Shown here piece after piece: positions 46,226 to 58,799 of a DNA stretch of 64,000 nt (the first letter of the stretch is position 1; every line of letters begins with the position of its first letter). Below the pieces are notes generated by a model. It saw nothing but the letters and a program-made list of their open reading frames with translations. It did no database searches and had not been told where the DNA came from. A program made the position numbers and the translations under genes. Origin of the DNA: Odontocerum albicorne. Taxonomy: Eukaryota; Arthropoda; Insecta; Trichoptera; Odontoceridae. The stretch is from NCBI GenBank assembly GCA_949825065.1, contig OX463841.1, positions 23,820,916 to 23,884,915 of the forward strand, read 5' to 3'.

Positions 46226-48739
46226 AAATACGTTTACTAGGAATATATACTATAAATAATCAACGCCAGTATTATTCCTTGTTTATGTGCATTGGCCCAG
46301 TCTCATTTTGAATTAAACACGTTTTGCGGAAACGGACAATCAATATTGTATTGTACATTCATCGAGTTTTGCAAAATATCAGAGAAGAAACAATCGGACA
46401 TTATCATTACAGTTAACATGCAATCAAACAAATATTTCGCCACGTGTAACACTAACTTTTATGATGTCGACTATTGTCTCAGGCCTGGTGAAGAGAAGCC
46501 GTGGCGTGGATTATTCGTATTTCAATATACGAGTACTTTCCATATTCATTTCATTGTTTCGCATGGATTCCCTATTATTATTTGAGTTATCTTAATCATA
46601 AATCCTCATTTTTAGTAAAGCAGATCAATTTTAGAAGCAATGTTTATTTCTGAATAATGTGCTGTATTGAAAACATATTCATTTTTGATTTGACGTTGAG
46701 GGTACGTCATAACAGTGATTCTTGGCCCACCATCTATGTTATATTTGGTCCATGGTCCATGGTGATTATCCCTCCATAGTCCTCAAATTGTGAAATTCAT
46801 AGGCATACCATCCGAATGTTCATATTCAAACTGGTAGATATTCAGTGCCCGTAATGGATTCACCTAGGTTATACATTAAGTATTTCATCGAGTCTTGAAT
46901 TATTGTCAGTATTGCATATATTAATTTCAAAAAAGAAAGAGGAAGATAAAACACAAACTCATTTAGCGCTATTTTGGGAAACTTGTGACCCTGAGAGTGT
47001 TCCACAAATTTATACGAGGAAATTTTTCTACGCCAACATAAAAACTTATTCAAACGCCAAAATTTATTCAAAGTAGAATCATCCTCAAGTGAATACACTA
47101 GAAATTCGTCCTACAAAGCATGAGAGCTAAGCATGAGAGCAAACGTGCTCACTTCAAGGGCAGGATATCGCTGAAGATTTGTACAACTCACATAACAGGA
47201 CAGTTTTCAGTTCAGATTACACGAGCATATGTAACATTAAACTAACCAACTGGTATATGCAAAACGTCATAAATAGTTTTTAGAACGCCTACTGTTTTTT
47301 AAAATGGTTAAAAAAAATATTTTTGCGACATAGCAATCCATTCGCTAAAAATAGTTTTCCAAAATTATCCGAATTCTCTTTAACACGGCTTCTTTCATAT
47401 GTTTGGAACTAGAGGAATAGAAAATAGCAATCAAGCAGCAGACTATGGATCGATTATTAATGCCACCAACATCGACAATTGAAATAGTTACAACTGTAAG
47501 GACTACAATAGTAACAATTGAACAGCAAATTGTAAGTTCTGTTATATGTTTCTTCTTATAAATAAATCGTATAGCTCTCATCAAAATGTTTTTTTTTGTT
47601 AGTTATCAGTAACCACTTACATAAACCGAATTTTAAAAAAATGACCTAAATTTTTTTAATAAGTAAGAATAGAATATCCAGAAATATGTAAAATTTTGCA
47701 TATAATTCATGGAATTCATTTACGCACTGTTTTCCTGGTACCAATTACCAGCATATATGTAATAAAGTAAATTGAGATTTAAGTGCCGTAATTGCATTAA
47801 CACGCAAGCATACAGAAAACGTTACATACAAGGCTTTAAAAATATTACTGTTTTTTTCAAAATTGGTTAAAAAATATCATATATAACATATGTGTGAGCT
47901 AAAAACTTGAAGAGGTTTCTAAAATGATAATTTCACAATAAACACCGAGGATTCTCCTTACAGAAAGCAAAGGAATAATCAAATCAATTGAGATTAAAGT
48001 GCCGTAAGGAGTACGAAATAAAGAGATATACTGTTTCAGTTTACCGCAATGTTCTCATTATTACTGTAAGGACGAGGGTTTTAGTGGCGCCTTCAATTCT
48101 CCGCACGTCCTCTTCTCCAATAAACCCTCGCACAAAGGAAGGACTCGGAAAAAAAAATCGAAATGGGGCTGCGCTATTATGAAGGAGCTCCATTATTGAT
48201 AGAAACCTAAATAATGTTGGACCTGTATTGAGATGGAGCCAAGAGATCACTTCTGCTGAATCCTTCAATCAATTTAATATATTTAGTATTATGTGCCCGA
48301 CAAGATCGACCTTTGAGGGTTCAATTTGACGTTCGGGGTAATGGAGCGGCAAAAGCTCGAGGGGATTTTTTTCGTGATTTTCTTCTAACTTTTGGAAATT
48401 ATTTGTGTGGTAGATATTTATTTACATAACAAATTTCATACTTGAATATAAAATAATATTGTTGAAATTATAAAACTTTAAGAAAATGGAATTGAAGAAA
48501 CTTTTCAATATTAGATATTTTGAAAGTTTCCAAACATTTTGATAAACATAATCGATACATCATCAAATTACGAAAATATGTCTACACTACAAATGTTTCA
48601 AATTTGTTGGATTTTAATTTTCTCTATATACTCGTATAATGAATGCTATGTTATATATGTATATTTAATTTTAAGAAAGGCCTGAATACTGTTGATTTAA
48701 ATATAATATAAAATAATGAAATATTACACAAAAATAAAT
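46226..48739. other. no gene seen; one GC-richer block
   Basis: 48060-48360 is richer in G+C, with no protein or repeat match. The remainder is AT-rich and featureless. Confidence 0.3.
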
Positions 48740-48930
48740 ATGTAGTGTGTGACGCGGATATGTTGGATATAATTTTTATGTAGTTGGCATTATGTGTAAG
48801 AATATGAATGCAAAGTGTGAATTTTCAGCTCAGCGTTTTAGTACTTAGGAGAAATATTAAGACCACTTCGTCATAGACTTTGCTTAGTGAAGTGGTTCTC
48901 TAATTCCACTAAATGGAGAGTGTTGAGCAA
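48740..48930 (+). repeat. dispersed repeat family C, copy 3 (short)
   Basis: AATGCAAAGTGTGAATTTTC, TTTTAGTACTTAGGAGAAAT and ACCACTTCGTCATAG...TTAGTGAAGTGGTTCT, in family order. Confidence 0.65.
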
Positions 48931-49139
48931 TGTCATGTACTTATAATATGTGGTTTACCAAACGATGTAGTATTACTAAAAGAAAAAATGCACATTTTTA
49001 CATATCTTTGTAGAATAACATTTTCATACAGCAAAAAAATCTAATATTATTGACTTTCGAAAAGCCTTTTTAAAATTGCGTTTTTTTTTATTAAAAACAT
49101 ATAAACAATCAAAGAATCAGTTGTGATCTTTGATAAGAG

Positions 49140-49410
49140 ATTGGCGTTCGATTCGAACGTGAGAAGCATCAACATCGGAACAGTCTCATGCTGAGACTGC
49201 GTAGGGATTTCAAAGCAATTGATTCACTAAGGATTCTTTAGATATCACATATAAGAAAATGGTTGACTACAACTCCATTGTGTGGTCATCTTACTGCGGT
49301 GTGCACATAGATGAATTGGAGGCCGAGCAGCATTGACTTCTTAGGTTTATTAACTATAACTTGTATATGATAGACCTCGCGAGAAATTGAACTATGAACA
49401 TTTAAAAAAA
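49140..49410 (+). mobile_element. Jockey/CR1-type LINE fragment
   Basis: Frame-shifted pieces read RDFKAIDSLRIL, then MVDYNSIVWSSYCGVHIDEL and EAEQH..LRFINYNL. This matches the LEY.S.VWSPY...I..IE..QRRF.RF block after the RT palm. Too short to assign to one of the other families here. Confidence 0.6.
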
Positions 49411-50839
49411 AATTGTGAACTTGACAATATACTAAAAATATTCAGAAACTAACTTAATGAATAATTCGTATATTTTATTTTTTTAATTGATTAAGTATCA
49501 AAAAACATATATTTGATTTTTTTCTTGAAATATTTCTTTTAATTTTAATTTAATTAAGTAATCTATGGTACAAAAAAAGGAAAACCTGCATACAAATGTA
49601 TAGTATAACTTAAGAATTTGTCTAATTTCTATACTATGACTATAAGCTAACATAATTTTAATTTCCTACATGTAATTTTTTATTTGTAATACTCTTAATA
49701 TTTATTTTCTTAGAAATAGTTAACACATACTTACTCATAACTAGATAACAATTCTTACAACTAATTATATTTCTTTTTTAATACGTGTATACACGTACAT
49801 GTGCACTCGTTCAGGCACATGTACTTGCACTTCATCACATTCACTCAAACCTTGGTCCTCCCTGCTAATACTGCAGATGGACAAGTCAGGCAACAGATGA
49901 TGCTTCGGAAGTCTGTAATTATAACGGAAAGGTAGGTATCGTGAGTTGATCTATTGCTGCCATCGAACGAATAACTATTCGTAAAATTCATCAATTGTTA
50001 CAATTCATACGATTTGATATCATTATTGTCTTAAGGGCAATATTTTTTTATTCTAGTATTTTCGCGAATGTATCATAATCATTTGTCGGGTCGTTAATTT
50101 TTATAACTTAGTTTTATCTTATGAATGTATTTTTCAGTCTTCGTTATTTTCTTCATTATTGAATTAATAAACGAAATAAAACAAATAAATAAAACTAATT
50201 TGTACTGTAAAATCAATAATAAATTACTCTGAAATTCATATCTTGAAAAAAAAAATTATATGTGTTGGGAGCTTCATAAAATTATAAATAATTATCAATT
50301 CTATGAAATGTACGATACGAAAAACTTTCACAAATGAAACTGTAAAATCGTAAAATATAGAAGTCAAGAGGAAATTGAAAATGGATTTTACCCTTGGCTA
50401 CAAAAATGTTGACGGCTCATAGTAAAAAAGTTAAATATAAAATAGAATTCATGTTCCTCACTCCACTATGTTTAGCGCCCGTTTCCTCTCGAATAACTAA
50501 ATTCTCGACCCAGAGTTGTAACACCTAAAAACCTTGTGCGGCCTTTAGGGGCGAAACTGTTTAATAGCTAGGTAATACTTTAAATACTGTTTTATAAACT
50601 AAAAAAATACCAAGCTAAATTAACTTTTAATTTAAAATTAATTTCGTCTCTTCAAAGCAAAGGTTGACTTGGCCAAGGTCAAAATCAAAATTGTTTGCAA
50701 ACATGCTTTGAAATATTAATTAATCATCACCTGGTAACAGCTAATATTTTCCAGACATATAATTGGTCCTTTATATATTTTAATATAAATAAATAACTTG
50801 TTCATTTTATTATTACAAATAGTTTATATTGACTGATGC
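49411..50839. other. no gene seen
   Basis: AT-rich DNA; no supported signal. Confidence 0.35.
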
Positions 50840-51085
50840 GAGTATTGAGTGTCTGATGAGAAGTTGTTGGATATCATTTTGATGTGGTTGTTAAAATTAT
50901 GATGTGGTGGGAATTAAGTATGCGGACTTAGGATTTAAGCATGTGTAAGGAAGTGAATTTTTCAATTGAATATTTATGTATTAGGACAAATGTATGAAAT
51001 TTGTGATCAAGGAATGAGACCACTTCGTCACAAACCTTGTCTAGTGAACAAGGTTCTTTATATAAAAAAATGATGCTTTTTGTAT
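50840..51085 (+). repeat. dispersed repeat family C, copy 4
   Basis: TTTGATGTGGTTGTTAAAAT, GGATTTAAGCATGTGTAAGG, TATTAGGACAAATGTATGAA, then GACCACTTCGTCACAAACCT and CTAGTGAACAAGGTTCT. Confidence 0.7.
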
Positions 51086-51330
51086 TGTTGTGTGTTTTTG
51101 TTATACATTTCAACTTAAAATTAAAAGAATAAATTGTAAATGTTATATTTTAGATTAAAAAAAACAAAAAAGGTATTTCTTAAATGTATGAGGTTTGAAA
51201 ATAAGACAAATAAGGATGTCAATAATAAATTACAAATATACTCTCCACAACGTCATTGACTCTAACAGTGCAACCTGTAGTGTTTCGGCTGATATTTAGA
51301 CAATAACCATCCAATGTGACGCAGGATGAT

Positions 51331-51407
51331 CTGCCCGACGAGAGTTGCAGCAAAGTAATTTTCTATACTACTATGGAAAATCACTGTCATGCAACTTTCG
51401 TCGGACA
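51331..51407. repeat. imperfect hairpin of about 77 bases
   Basis: CTGCCCGACGAGAGTTGCA...TTTTCTATA pairs with ATGGAAAAT...TGCAACTTTCGTCGGACAG. Arms of about 37 bases have scattered mismatches and a very short loop. The outer stem is GC-rich within AT-rich DNA. Confidence 0.8.
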
Positions 51408-51518
51408 GAATTATAGTAATTTGTTATAAAATAACGTATACCACCTAATAAACAACAGTAGACATGAAATAATATCTGAAAGTTAAATCAGTATGGAATT
51501 GGAACATGTGGGTAATCA

Positions 51519-51596
51519 AACCCCGGACACTAGATACTCATATAAACCCCGGACAATAAATACTCATACAAACCTCGGACACTAGATACCCATACA
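51519..51596. repeat. tandem repeat of about 30 bp, 2.7 copies
   Basis: AAACCCCGGACACTAGATAC followed by TCATAT, repeated with small changes. Confidence 0.85.
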
Positions 51597-51684
51597 TGGG
51601 CCAATATTTAATTGATATTGATTCCACATATTAAATGCTGATTGGAATAGTTAATTGAATTGTATTGAAATTAATAGTTATTGT

Positions 51685-51814
51685 ATGACCTCCGTGGTTA
51701 GGTTGGTGAAACGCCTGTCTTTCAGCCCGGAGGTTGCAGGTTTAATTTCCGTTCCGATCTAGATTTTTAAAGGATTCCAGTCTGATTTTCACTAAATACC
51801 TCTTTAACATCTTT
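51685..51814 (+). mobile_element. SINE-A, cut by the assembly gap
   Basis: GACCTCCGTGGTTAGGTTGG, AGCCCGGAGGTTGCAGGTTT, CCAGTCTGATTTTCACTAAA, then CTCTTTAACATCTTT directly against the N-run. The shared 3' tail should lie in the gap. Confidence 0.85.
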
Positions 51815-52014
51815 NNNNNNNNNNNNNNNNNNNNNNNNNNNNNNNNNNNNNNNNNNNNNNNNNNNNNNNNNNNNNNNNNNNNNNNNNNNNNNNNNNNNNN
51901 NNNNNNNNNNNNNNNNNNNNNNNNNNNNNNNNNNNNNNNNNNNNNNNNNNNNNNNNNNNNNNNNNNNNNNNNNNNNNNNNNNNNNNNNNNNNNNNNNNNN
52001 NNNNNNNNNNNNNN
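51815..52014. other. assembly gap (200 N)
   Basis: Exactly 200 undetermined bases. The round length suggests a placeholder rather than a measured size. Confidence 0.99.
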
Positions 52015-52224
52015 ATAGTTTTTTTTTGTGATATTGAAAGTACAGAAATTAAGTGAGCCAATGAATAATATCGCAAATAATTAATGTGAGAGAATTTTGT
52101 AATAAACACAGCCAAAGCTTTTTTAACGTATTTTTTATTTTGTTTTAGAAAATTGGTATAATTCCAATTCAACGTCTTTTCTAATATTGATCCCCTTATC
52201 ACCTCCTTCAAGTACTGTTTATTA

Positions 52225-52760
52225 CGTTGCGTATCATCATCATCGTGGTCAACCAGGGTCGATCCACTGATGGATGAAGGTCTCCCCAAGTTGACTCCAA
52301 ATAGTTCGGTTTTTTGCTCGTTGATGAAATGTGATGCTGCCATGCTTCCTGATTTCATAAATCCAGCGTACTTTCGGTCTTCTTCTGGGCCTCTTTATGC
52401 CTCTTGGGTGCCATTGGATTATTTCAGATGTCCATCAGGAGTCTGACATTCTGGCTACGTGTCCTGCCCATTGCCACTTCATTCTTTTGCACACCTTTAT
52501 AACGTCTTCTACCTTTGTAATATTGCAAATCCAGGTGTTTCGTTTACGATCTCTTATAGTATATCCCAACATGCATCTCTCCATGCCCCTTTGTGCGGTC
52601 TGGAGATTTTGTGTGTTCTTCACAGTGAGCGTCCATGACTCGCAGCCATACGTAAGTACTGGGAGAATACACTGGTTGTAGACCCTTCGCTTCAATGATA
52701 TTGGGAGATTACTTTTGAAGATGTTGTTCAAACGTCCAAACGAGCTCCGAGAAGAGTGTT
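52225..52760 (-). mobile_element. LINE (RTE-like family F), 5'-truncated 3' part
   Basis: The minus strand reads SSFGRLNNIFKSNLPISLKR, CILPVLTYGCESWTLTVKN, then QRGMERCMLGYTIRDRKRNT and KWQWAGHVARMSD. After a frameshift it continues with the KRP.RRPK.RW region, ending in a short GAT-rich 3' tail (ATCATCATCAT at 52227-52237 on the plus strand). Distinct in sequence from families A and B. Confidence 0.8.
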
Positions 52761-52954
52761 ATAGGGATGGAAAACCCGAAATAAAACCTCATACCAATAC
52801 GCTTGGGCAGCGTGGTATAAGGGGAGACCAAAGTACTCCCTGTCCCAAAAACCGCCATGATGATTGAAAACCTTGCGTATAGTGCTATTTAAATACATCT
52901 AAATGGAAATAATTCCTCATGTTTATAGATTTGATACCATAGAAATTAAAACTG

Positions 52955-53431
52955 TCGGTCATCTTTGATGTATGGGAGTGAAACGCGGACGTTGAAAAAG
53001 ACTGAGAAGAGCCGAATAAATGCTGTAGAGATGCGTGCATTGGCAAGAATACGTGGAGTGACAATGTATGACAGAATATGGAATGAAATGATAAGATATG
53101 AGTTTAAATTTACGGCTGATGTGTTAAGTAAGATGAATAAGAGTAAGTTGAGATGGTTTGGGCATGTAGAATGATAAATGAAGAAAGACTAATAATAGAG
53201 ATATACAGTTCAGATGTGAAACGAAGGCGTATGATAGGAAGACCAAGAAAAGAATGGTTGGATCAAGTGAATGATATTCTGAAAGAAGGAAAAGTAGTCA
53301 GATAAATTGTAGAGGTTGTATGAGAAGGTGTATGGATGAGGAAGAGGCTAAGGATGTGTGTCGAGTTATGAAAGTATGGCACTCCGTCCTCTCTCCCTAC
53401 GCCGACAGGGAAATGGCGTGATGCAATGTAT
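52955..53431 (+). mobile_element. LINE family B, best-preserved copy, split by a family A insertion
   Basis: Open piece MYGSETRTLKKTEKSRINAV, RALARIRGVTMYDRIWNEMI, LRWFGHVE; then, frame-shifted, GRPRKEWLDQVNDI and a 3' part ending AAATGGCGTGATGCAATGTA. The tail resumes at 54421 after the inserted family A element. Use as the reference for the family in this window. Confidence 0.85.
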
Positions 53432-54438
53432 CTTCTCCCTGGCTCCATCCCAACTCACTGTCTGCGAATACTGTTGGGGTCAGCTCTCCTCGTCCTCAGG
53501 TTGTGTGCTCTTCTGTCCCGGACTACGTCCCCTAGGCCGTGCCTCTACATCAGGTTATCTTTTTGCACCATCCACGAATTCTTTGGTCTTCCTCTGGTTG
53601 TTATTCGAGGAAGATCCATGGAGATTGCCTGGTTCACAATATAATCGGGTGATCTGCGTCCAACATGCCCATACCATCTCAATCGCCTCTTCTCCATCTT
53701 ACTGTTGATGTCTGTAACACCTAGGCTTCCAAGAATGCGTGAGTTTTTTATTTTGTCTCATAGGGGCACACCAGCTGACCATCTTAGCATGCGCATTTCA
53801 GCAGTTTCTAGTTGCTTGGAGTAAGACTTATACATCGTCCAGCATTCGGAGCCATAGAGGAGTGCGGGTCTGACAATCGTGTGGTATAATTTTCCTTTTA
53901 ACTTTACTGGCCTTTTTGGATCACATAGAATTCCCGTCATTGATCTAAACTTCATCCATCCCACACTAATTTTATGTGTTACATCTGCTGTATATCCTCC
54001 ATCGCTATGGATGAGTGACCCAAGATACTTAAAGGAGTCACAATTTGGTAATGTTTCTCCATCCATTTGTATTACGGGAGTGACAGCATTTGTGTTCTCG
54101 AATGGTAGGTACAGATACTCTGTTCTTTCTTTCTGCTCAGTCTCAATCCATTGTCCTCCAAGATTCTTCTCTACCTTTCCAGACTATTTTGCAGGTCTTC
54201 ATGTTTTTCACTTATTAATACGATATCGTCTGCAAATAGTAGGATCTTTAGGAGATTTCCTGGTTAGTTAAATAGTCCATGACTAAGATGAACAGTAGCG
54301 GACTGAGTACCGATCCTTGATGTACCCCCCCCCCCCTTTATAGGAAATTCTGGTGAAGTTCCCGAAGTGCACCTCACTTGCGTTTTCACGTTATCATACA
54401 TATCCTGGATGGCAAGTACATGGCGTGATGGAATGTAT
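53414..54438 (-). mobile_element. LINE family A copy 2, inserted into family B, with 18 bp target-site duplication
   Basis: TGGCGTGATGCAATGTAT (53414-53431) and TGGCGTGATGGAATGTAT (54421-54438) flank the insert. The insert (54420 to 53432, minus strand) is a shorter, broken version of 26179-27314, with CDSFKYLGSLIHSDGGYTAD, RPALLYGSECWTM and MRMLRWSAG. A 12-base C run at 54325-54336 replaces the CCCCCACC of the other copy, and the catalytic-box region is frame-shifted. Confidence 0.9.
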
Positions 54439-54445
54439 GTGTATG
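54421..54445 (+). mobile_element. LINE family B tail, distal part
   Basis: TGGCGTGATGGAATGTATGT followed by GTATG: the GTAT-rich 3' end of the family B copy that starts at 52955, displaced by the nested insertion. Confidence 0.75.
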
Positions 54446-54508
54446 TACAAATACTATTTACATGAAATATTGCATTATGTGTCGGGGTCTTATTCTACGA
54501 GTATTATA

Positions 54509-55828
54509 ACACATCGATCAATAAGTCCCGGGACTAACTACTAAAACAACATTTGTTTGCCAAAATTCTTCTTCATTCATCAACATAGTCTCCTTCAAGA
54601 GCGACACATTCATTCCAACGCTTTCCTAACTTTTCTATGCCAGCCGTGTAGAACGATTTATCTTTGGTTTCAAAATAGGCGTTACTTTCGGGAATGACTT
54701 CTTCATTGGAGCCAAATCTCTTTCCCTGGAGCATCTTTTTGAGGTCTGCGAACAGCCAATAGTCGCTGGGGGCCAAATCTGGAGAATACGGTGGGTGCGG
54801 AAGCAATTCGAAGTTCAACTCATGCAATTTGACCATCGTTACCATCGACTTGTGACACGGTGCATTGTCCTGATGAAAGAGAACTTTTTACTTCTTCATA
54901 TGGGGCCGTTTTTTTGCAATTTCTGCCTTCAAACGGTGCCAATAACGCTATGTAATATTCACTATTGATGGTTTTTCCCTTTTCAAGGGGATCGATGAAT
55001 ATTATACCATGCGCATCCCAAAATACGGAGGCCATAACCTTCCCGGCCGACTGTTGAGTTTTTGGTCGCTTCGGATGACTTTCACCGGCTGCTCTCCACT
55101 CAGCTGACTGCCGATTTGATTCCGGAGTATAGTGGTGGATCCAAGTTTCATCCATTGTCACATACCGATGCAAAAACTCCTGTTTATTTCGCGTCAACAG
55201 TGCCAAACAGCGCTCTGAATCATCGATGCGTTGTTGTTTCTGTTTCATTGTGAGCAAATGCGGCAACCATTTCAAAAAAAGCTTTTTCATGACCAAATGT
55301 TCATGCAAAATAGTGTATGTTAAACACTACCAAATGATATCTTCAGGATGTCAGCTATCTCACGCAACTTTACTTTGCGATTTTCCATCACGATTTTGAG
55401 GGTTTTTTATGTTTTCCGGTGTACCAGCCTCATTTGAACGACCAGCGCGTTCAGCATCATTTGTGTTTGTACGACCGCGTTTGAAATCAGCGTACCACCG
55501 ACAAATGGTTGTTTTCGACGGAGCCCGAATAACACTTTTCACCGAGCAGAGACCGGATAACATTTTTCAAGCCATCGCTGAGTTTAAACGTTTTTTTTTC
55601 CCATTAAAAAGCAATGTTTTATCAACACACGAAATTCGGTTTTTTCCATTGTTTTGAAAATAGCAAAAGTAGCGTTACTAAAACCACTGTAATCCAATGA
55701 CACAATGTCGGAATTTCATGAAAGTTTGACAGGTAACTTCTAAAGGTTGGTACTAACTGAGAATGGTATGGATTTGGTATTAGAGTCGCCATCTGTTGGT
55801 TAGTCCCGAGACTCATTGATCGATGTGT
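54509..55828 (-). mobile_element. mariner-family element 2 with complete terminal inverted repeats
   Basis: Left end ACACATCGATCAATAAGTCC and the inverse of ACACATCGATCAATGAGTCT at the right end, each flanked by TA (54507-54508; 55829-55830). Length 1320 bp. The transposase inside is frame-shifted. It lies about 60 bp from the end of the nested LINE B/A complex. Confidence 0.94.
54573..55649 (-). pseudogene. mariner transposase pseudogene (DD34D)
   Basis: Starts MEKTEFRVLIKHCFLMGKK at 55649. Then TTICRWYADFKRGRTNTNDA, DDSERCLALLTRNKQEFLHR, the first catalytic motif VTMDETWIHHYTPE, GKVMASVFWD, HQDNAPCHKS and [20 protein letters not shown], ending GDYVDE. The second and third Asp are 34 residues apart. 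All three catalytic Asp codons survive but in different frames: shifts occur near 55590 (an A-run), near 55350 and near 54890. Not functional as it stands; clearly a different mariner lineage from the one at 10.8 kb. Confidence 0.93.
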
Positions 55829-55830
55829 TA

Positions 55831-58455
55831 TATATTTTGATACCAAATAGTGTTATATTTATATTAATTTGTTTTCGCTATTGAGTCCATGATTCTAAAG
55901 TTCACTTCTTAGCTTTATCTTGGACTCATTAATCAGAACCATTATTTATTTATTGGAAATATACTCGACACATAGCTGTCATTTACAAAGTAACATCTAT
56001 TTAATAAAAGGTTAAATATCAAAATCTTTAGAGCAATTTAGAACACATCAAATCACTAGTACAATACATAATGGAAAAAATACTCAAAATATAATCAATG
56101 AAAATACAACACTAATTAAATTAAAAGATTTAGGTCAAAATGGAATAACTTGTCTTTCAGTGAAGACATTCGATTAAAGAAATTTAAAAAAAACCCTGAA
56201 CTCAACAACATATACATATCGTATACTAAAAAATCCACCAAATCAGATATGGAGCTATCCCATTTTTGCATTCTCACGATAGATTAATTAAAACGTGCAA
56301 CTGTCGGTAGCAAATTGCTATTGACGCATTTTAATTGTTAAAGGTTCCTTATATTTCTAGCAAAAGTGTAGATATGATTTTAAGTCAGTATATTGGAGCT
56401 TTCTACGATATTGTGAATAACCTAACAAAGATACATAAGACTCGAGTCAATTCTTCTTTCAGAGTTTGAAAATAAATATATCTTAGTAAAAAATATTTCA
56501 GAAAATTAATATGTCTCATTTCTGGTTCCTTTCAGTTGTCTTAATTAAACGTAATGTCACATTTTTTAATCGTTGAAATGCATCGTAAGATTCAAACTTG
56601 GCAACAAAAGAAGATCCAATAATGATCATTTTATTCCATCATCGGAACAATTGCATAATTGGATAGTTGATATTTTTATTTGTAACGGAATAATCAAATA
56701 CTGTGAGAGTAATAAGCAATCGTATGAACGATAGTCAATTACGTTTCAATTGCATAATTGAGCTATTTTCAAGCTTATTTCCGCCTTCCTTATAGATCAA
56801 TAAAAAATCAATAAACATTAGTATATTTATTCAAACTAATCTTATTATAATCAGATGTATTTTAATAATAATATACACAGCGAAACTAATTATTTCTTGA
56901 AAAAGAGGAAGACGGCATCAAAAGAAACATATGCATACATTTTGAATCTCAAAAATATACTTTGTTTACTTTATTGTAACATGTTAACCCTCTACTGTAT
57001 GAGGTATTATAATTACATAATAATCATTTACGTATCCAACAGAAATAAATCATTTATAGTAGTGAAATATTTATAAACAACTTCGTGAACCACTTGTTCA
57101 ACGAATGTCCCCAGGTGGGAATTACGCGCACAGACACCATGATTTTGAATATTGTTGACCTGTAGGGACTAAAAAGTATTATATTCTCATTTAGGAACAG
57201 TATGCAATAGAGGGTTAATAGATTTTTTATTTTAATATAATAAATTGAAAAATATTTTTCTTTGTATTCAACATCGTTTTTTTAGTTGAGTTTACTATCC
57301 TCTTTTTCTTTACCAGTGAACACTAACAAATATATTTTAAACCTGTAATTTAGTTCCTAATCACCAGACGAAGAAGAAATCTTTAACCGGTAGTTAACTA
57401 AATTAATAAAACACGGGTGAATAGAATGCTAAATAGTGTTAAAACTAAAATTAACAAAATTAAATTAATAAAATCTTTGTTTTATTTTATTAAATTAAAA
57501 TTTCAATGAGATTTTATCAATGTTTAGCGTAAAATATTGAAAAACAAAGTTTCAGCTGAGTTTAGTAATAACCTAAATTCATATTAACTATTGGTTACTT
57601 TGTTCATTAACTCACTTCTAATAATGGAGGCGGATCTTAATTAACGTACATTTGATCATAAAAAGCAATAAAAGCGAATTTATTTATGTAAAATACTAAA
57701 TTATACTTAAGTTAATGAGTCTGAAATTAATGTTTTATTCTTTTTAAGGGACTGAAAACCTCTTTATTAATTATCCCGATTGTAAATGATTTTCAGTAAT
57801 AACCAGAAAGAATATAGCGCTTTTTCACAAAGGATGCGATCACGCTATGCTGCATAGTAAATTAAATGTATAATTATTTTTATGGATTTTTGCTCACTTG
57901 CACATGAATACCGCAAATCGTATACAATCATAAGAATATCCGTAAATGTTAAGTGGATTGAATTTAATATTTTATGAACTTCGCATACTGTACTGCAAAC
58001 AATGAACGTGTACTACTATAAAAACAACGACCTTCATATATTGTTCTGAAGTCTACGTAAAAAATACTAGTAAATATTGAAAATGTAACACAAGTTTGTA
58101 ACTATTTTTTGTTTTGTATGAAACGATCACTTAACCTATAGTAGTTTTAAATGAGCTTTAATTGAACCTGTTTGTTCCACACCGTGAGGTCAGAGGGCAA
58201 ATCGTATTCCTCTCAACCCTAATGAAATCTTACTAAGCAAAATGGCAATATTAATTTATGTTCTGTTCAACGAAAACCCCATATTTGAAACGAAAAGTGA
58301 TTGAAAAAATGGCGCTGTTTCGTAATTTACTTTACTCCAATAGTGATCAAAAATGTATTTTATGGCAGCTGTGTCAATAAATTGAAGATAAAAAATGTAC
58401 AAAAAATCGTACCACGGAACGTTCGGTATTAATCAAGTAACATATACTAACCATT
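55831..58455. other. no gene seen
   Basis: About 2.6 kb of AT-rich DNA with no coding or repeat match recognised. Confidence 0.35.
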
Positions 58456-58646
58456 AGACGACTCCCGTGGTCTAATTGTCAGAATGTTTGGCTTTCAAAG
58501 CATGGTTTCACATTGATTCCCGATGGAACCCAAAACACGTGTTTCAGTCTAGTTTTTCACATAAGGCTTGTTTCATCTTTCTCGTTGGTTGGAAAAATTG
58601 CAAAAATCTAAACATGTATAATTATACACAATGTAAGAGTAATATA
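58456..58646 (+). mobile_element. SINE-A, diverged
   Basis: GACTCCCGTGGTCTAATTG, TTCACATTGATTCCCGATGG (decayed B box), CAGTCTAGTTTTTCACATAA, TCTCGTTGGTTGGAAAAATT and a tail with AATGTAAGAGTAATATAAC. Confidence 0.75.
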
Positions 58647-58799
58647 ACTTAAAAAATGGACTTTTTGACAAGTTTGAAAGAAGTTAGATAAACATAAGTG
58701 TCCTGCACCTCATTTTTTTGGAAAATAAACAAAATTTATTAGGGTACGGTACTACACTACAAAGAAGCGATAAAAGGTTTTGCAATTATTATATTGTAT

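Noticed and set aside
51804..52358. 184-codon frame containing unknown residues
   Set aside because: The frame runs through the N gap and the 3' end of a LINE; no evidence of a gene.
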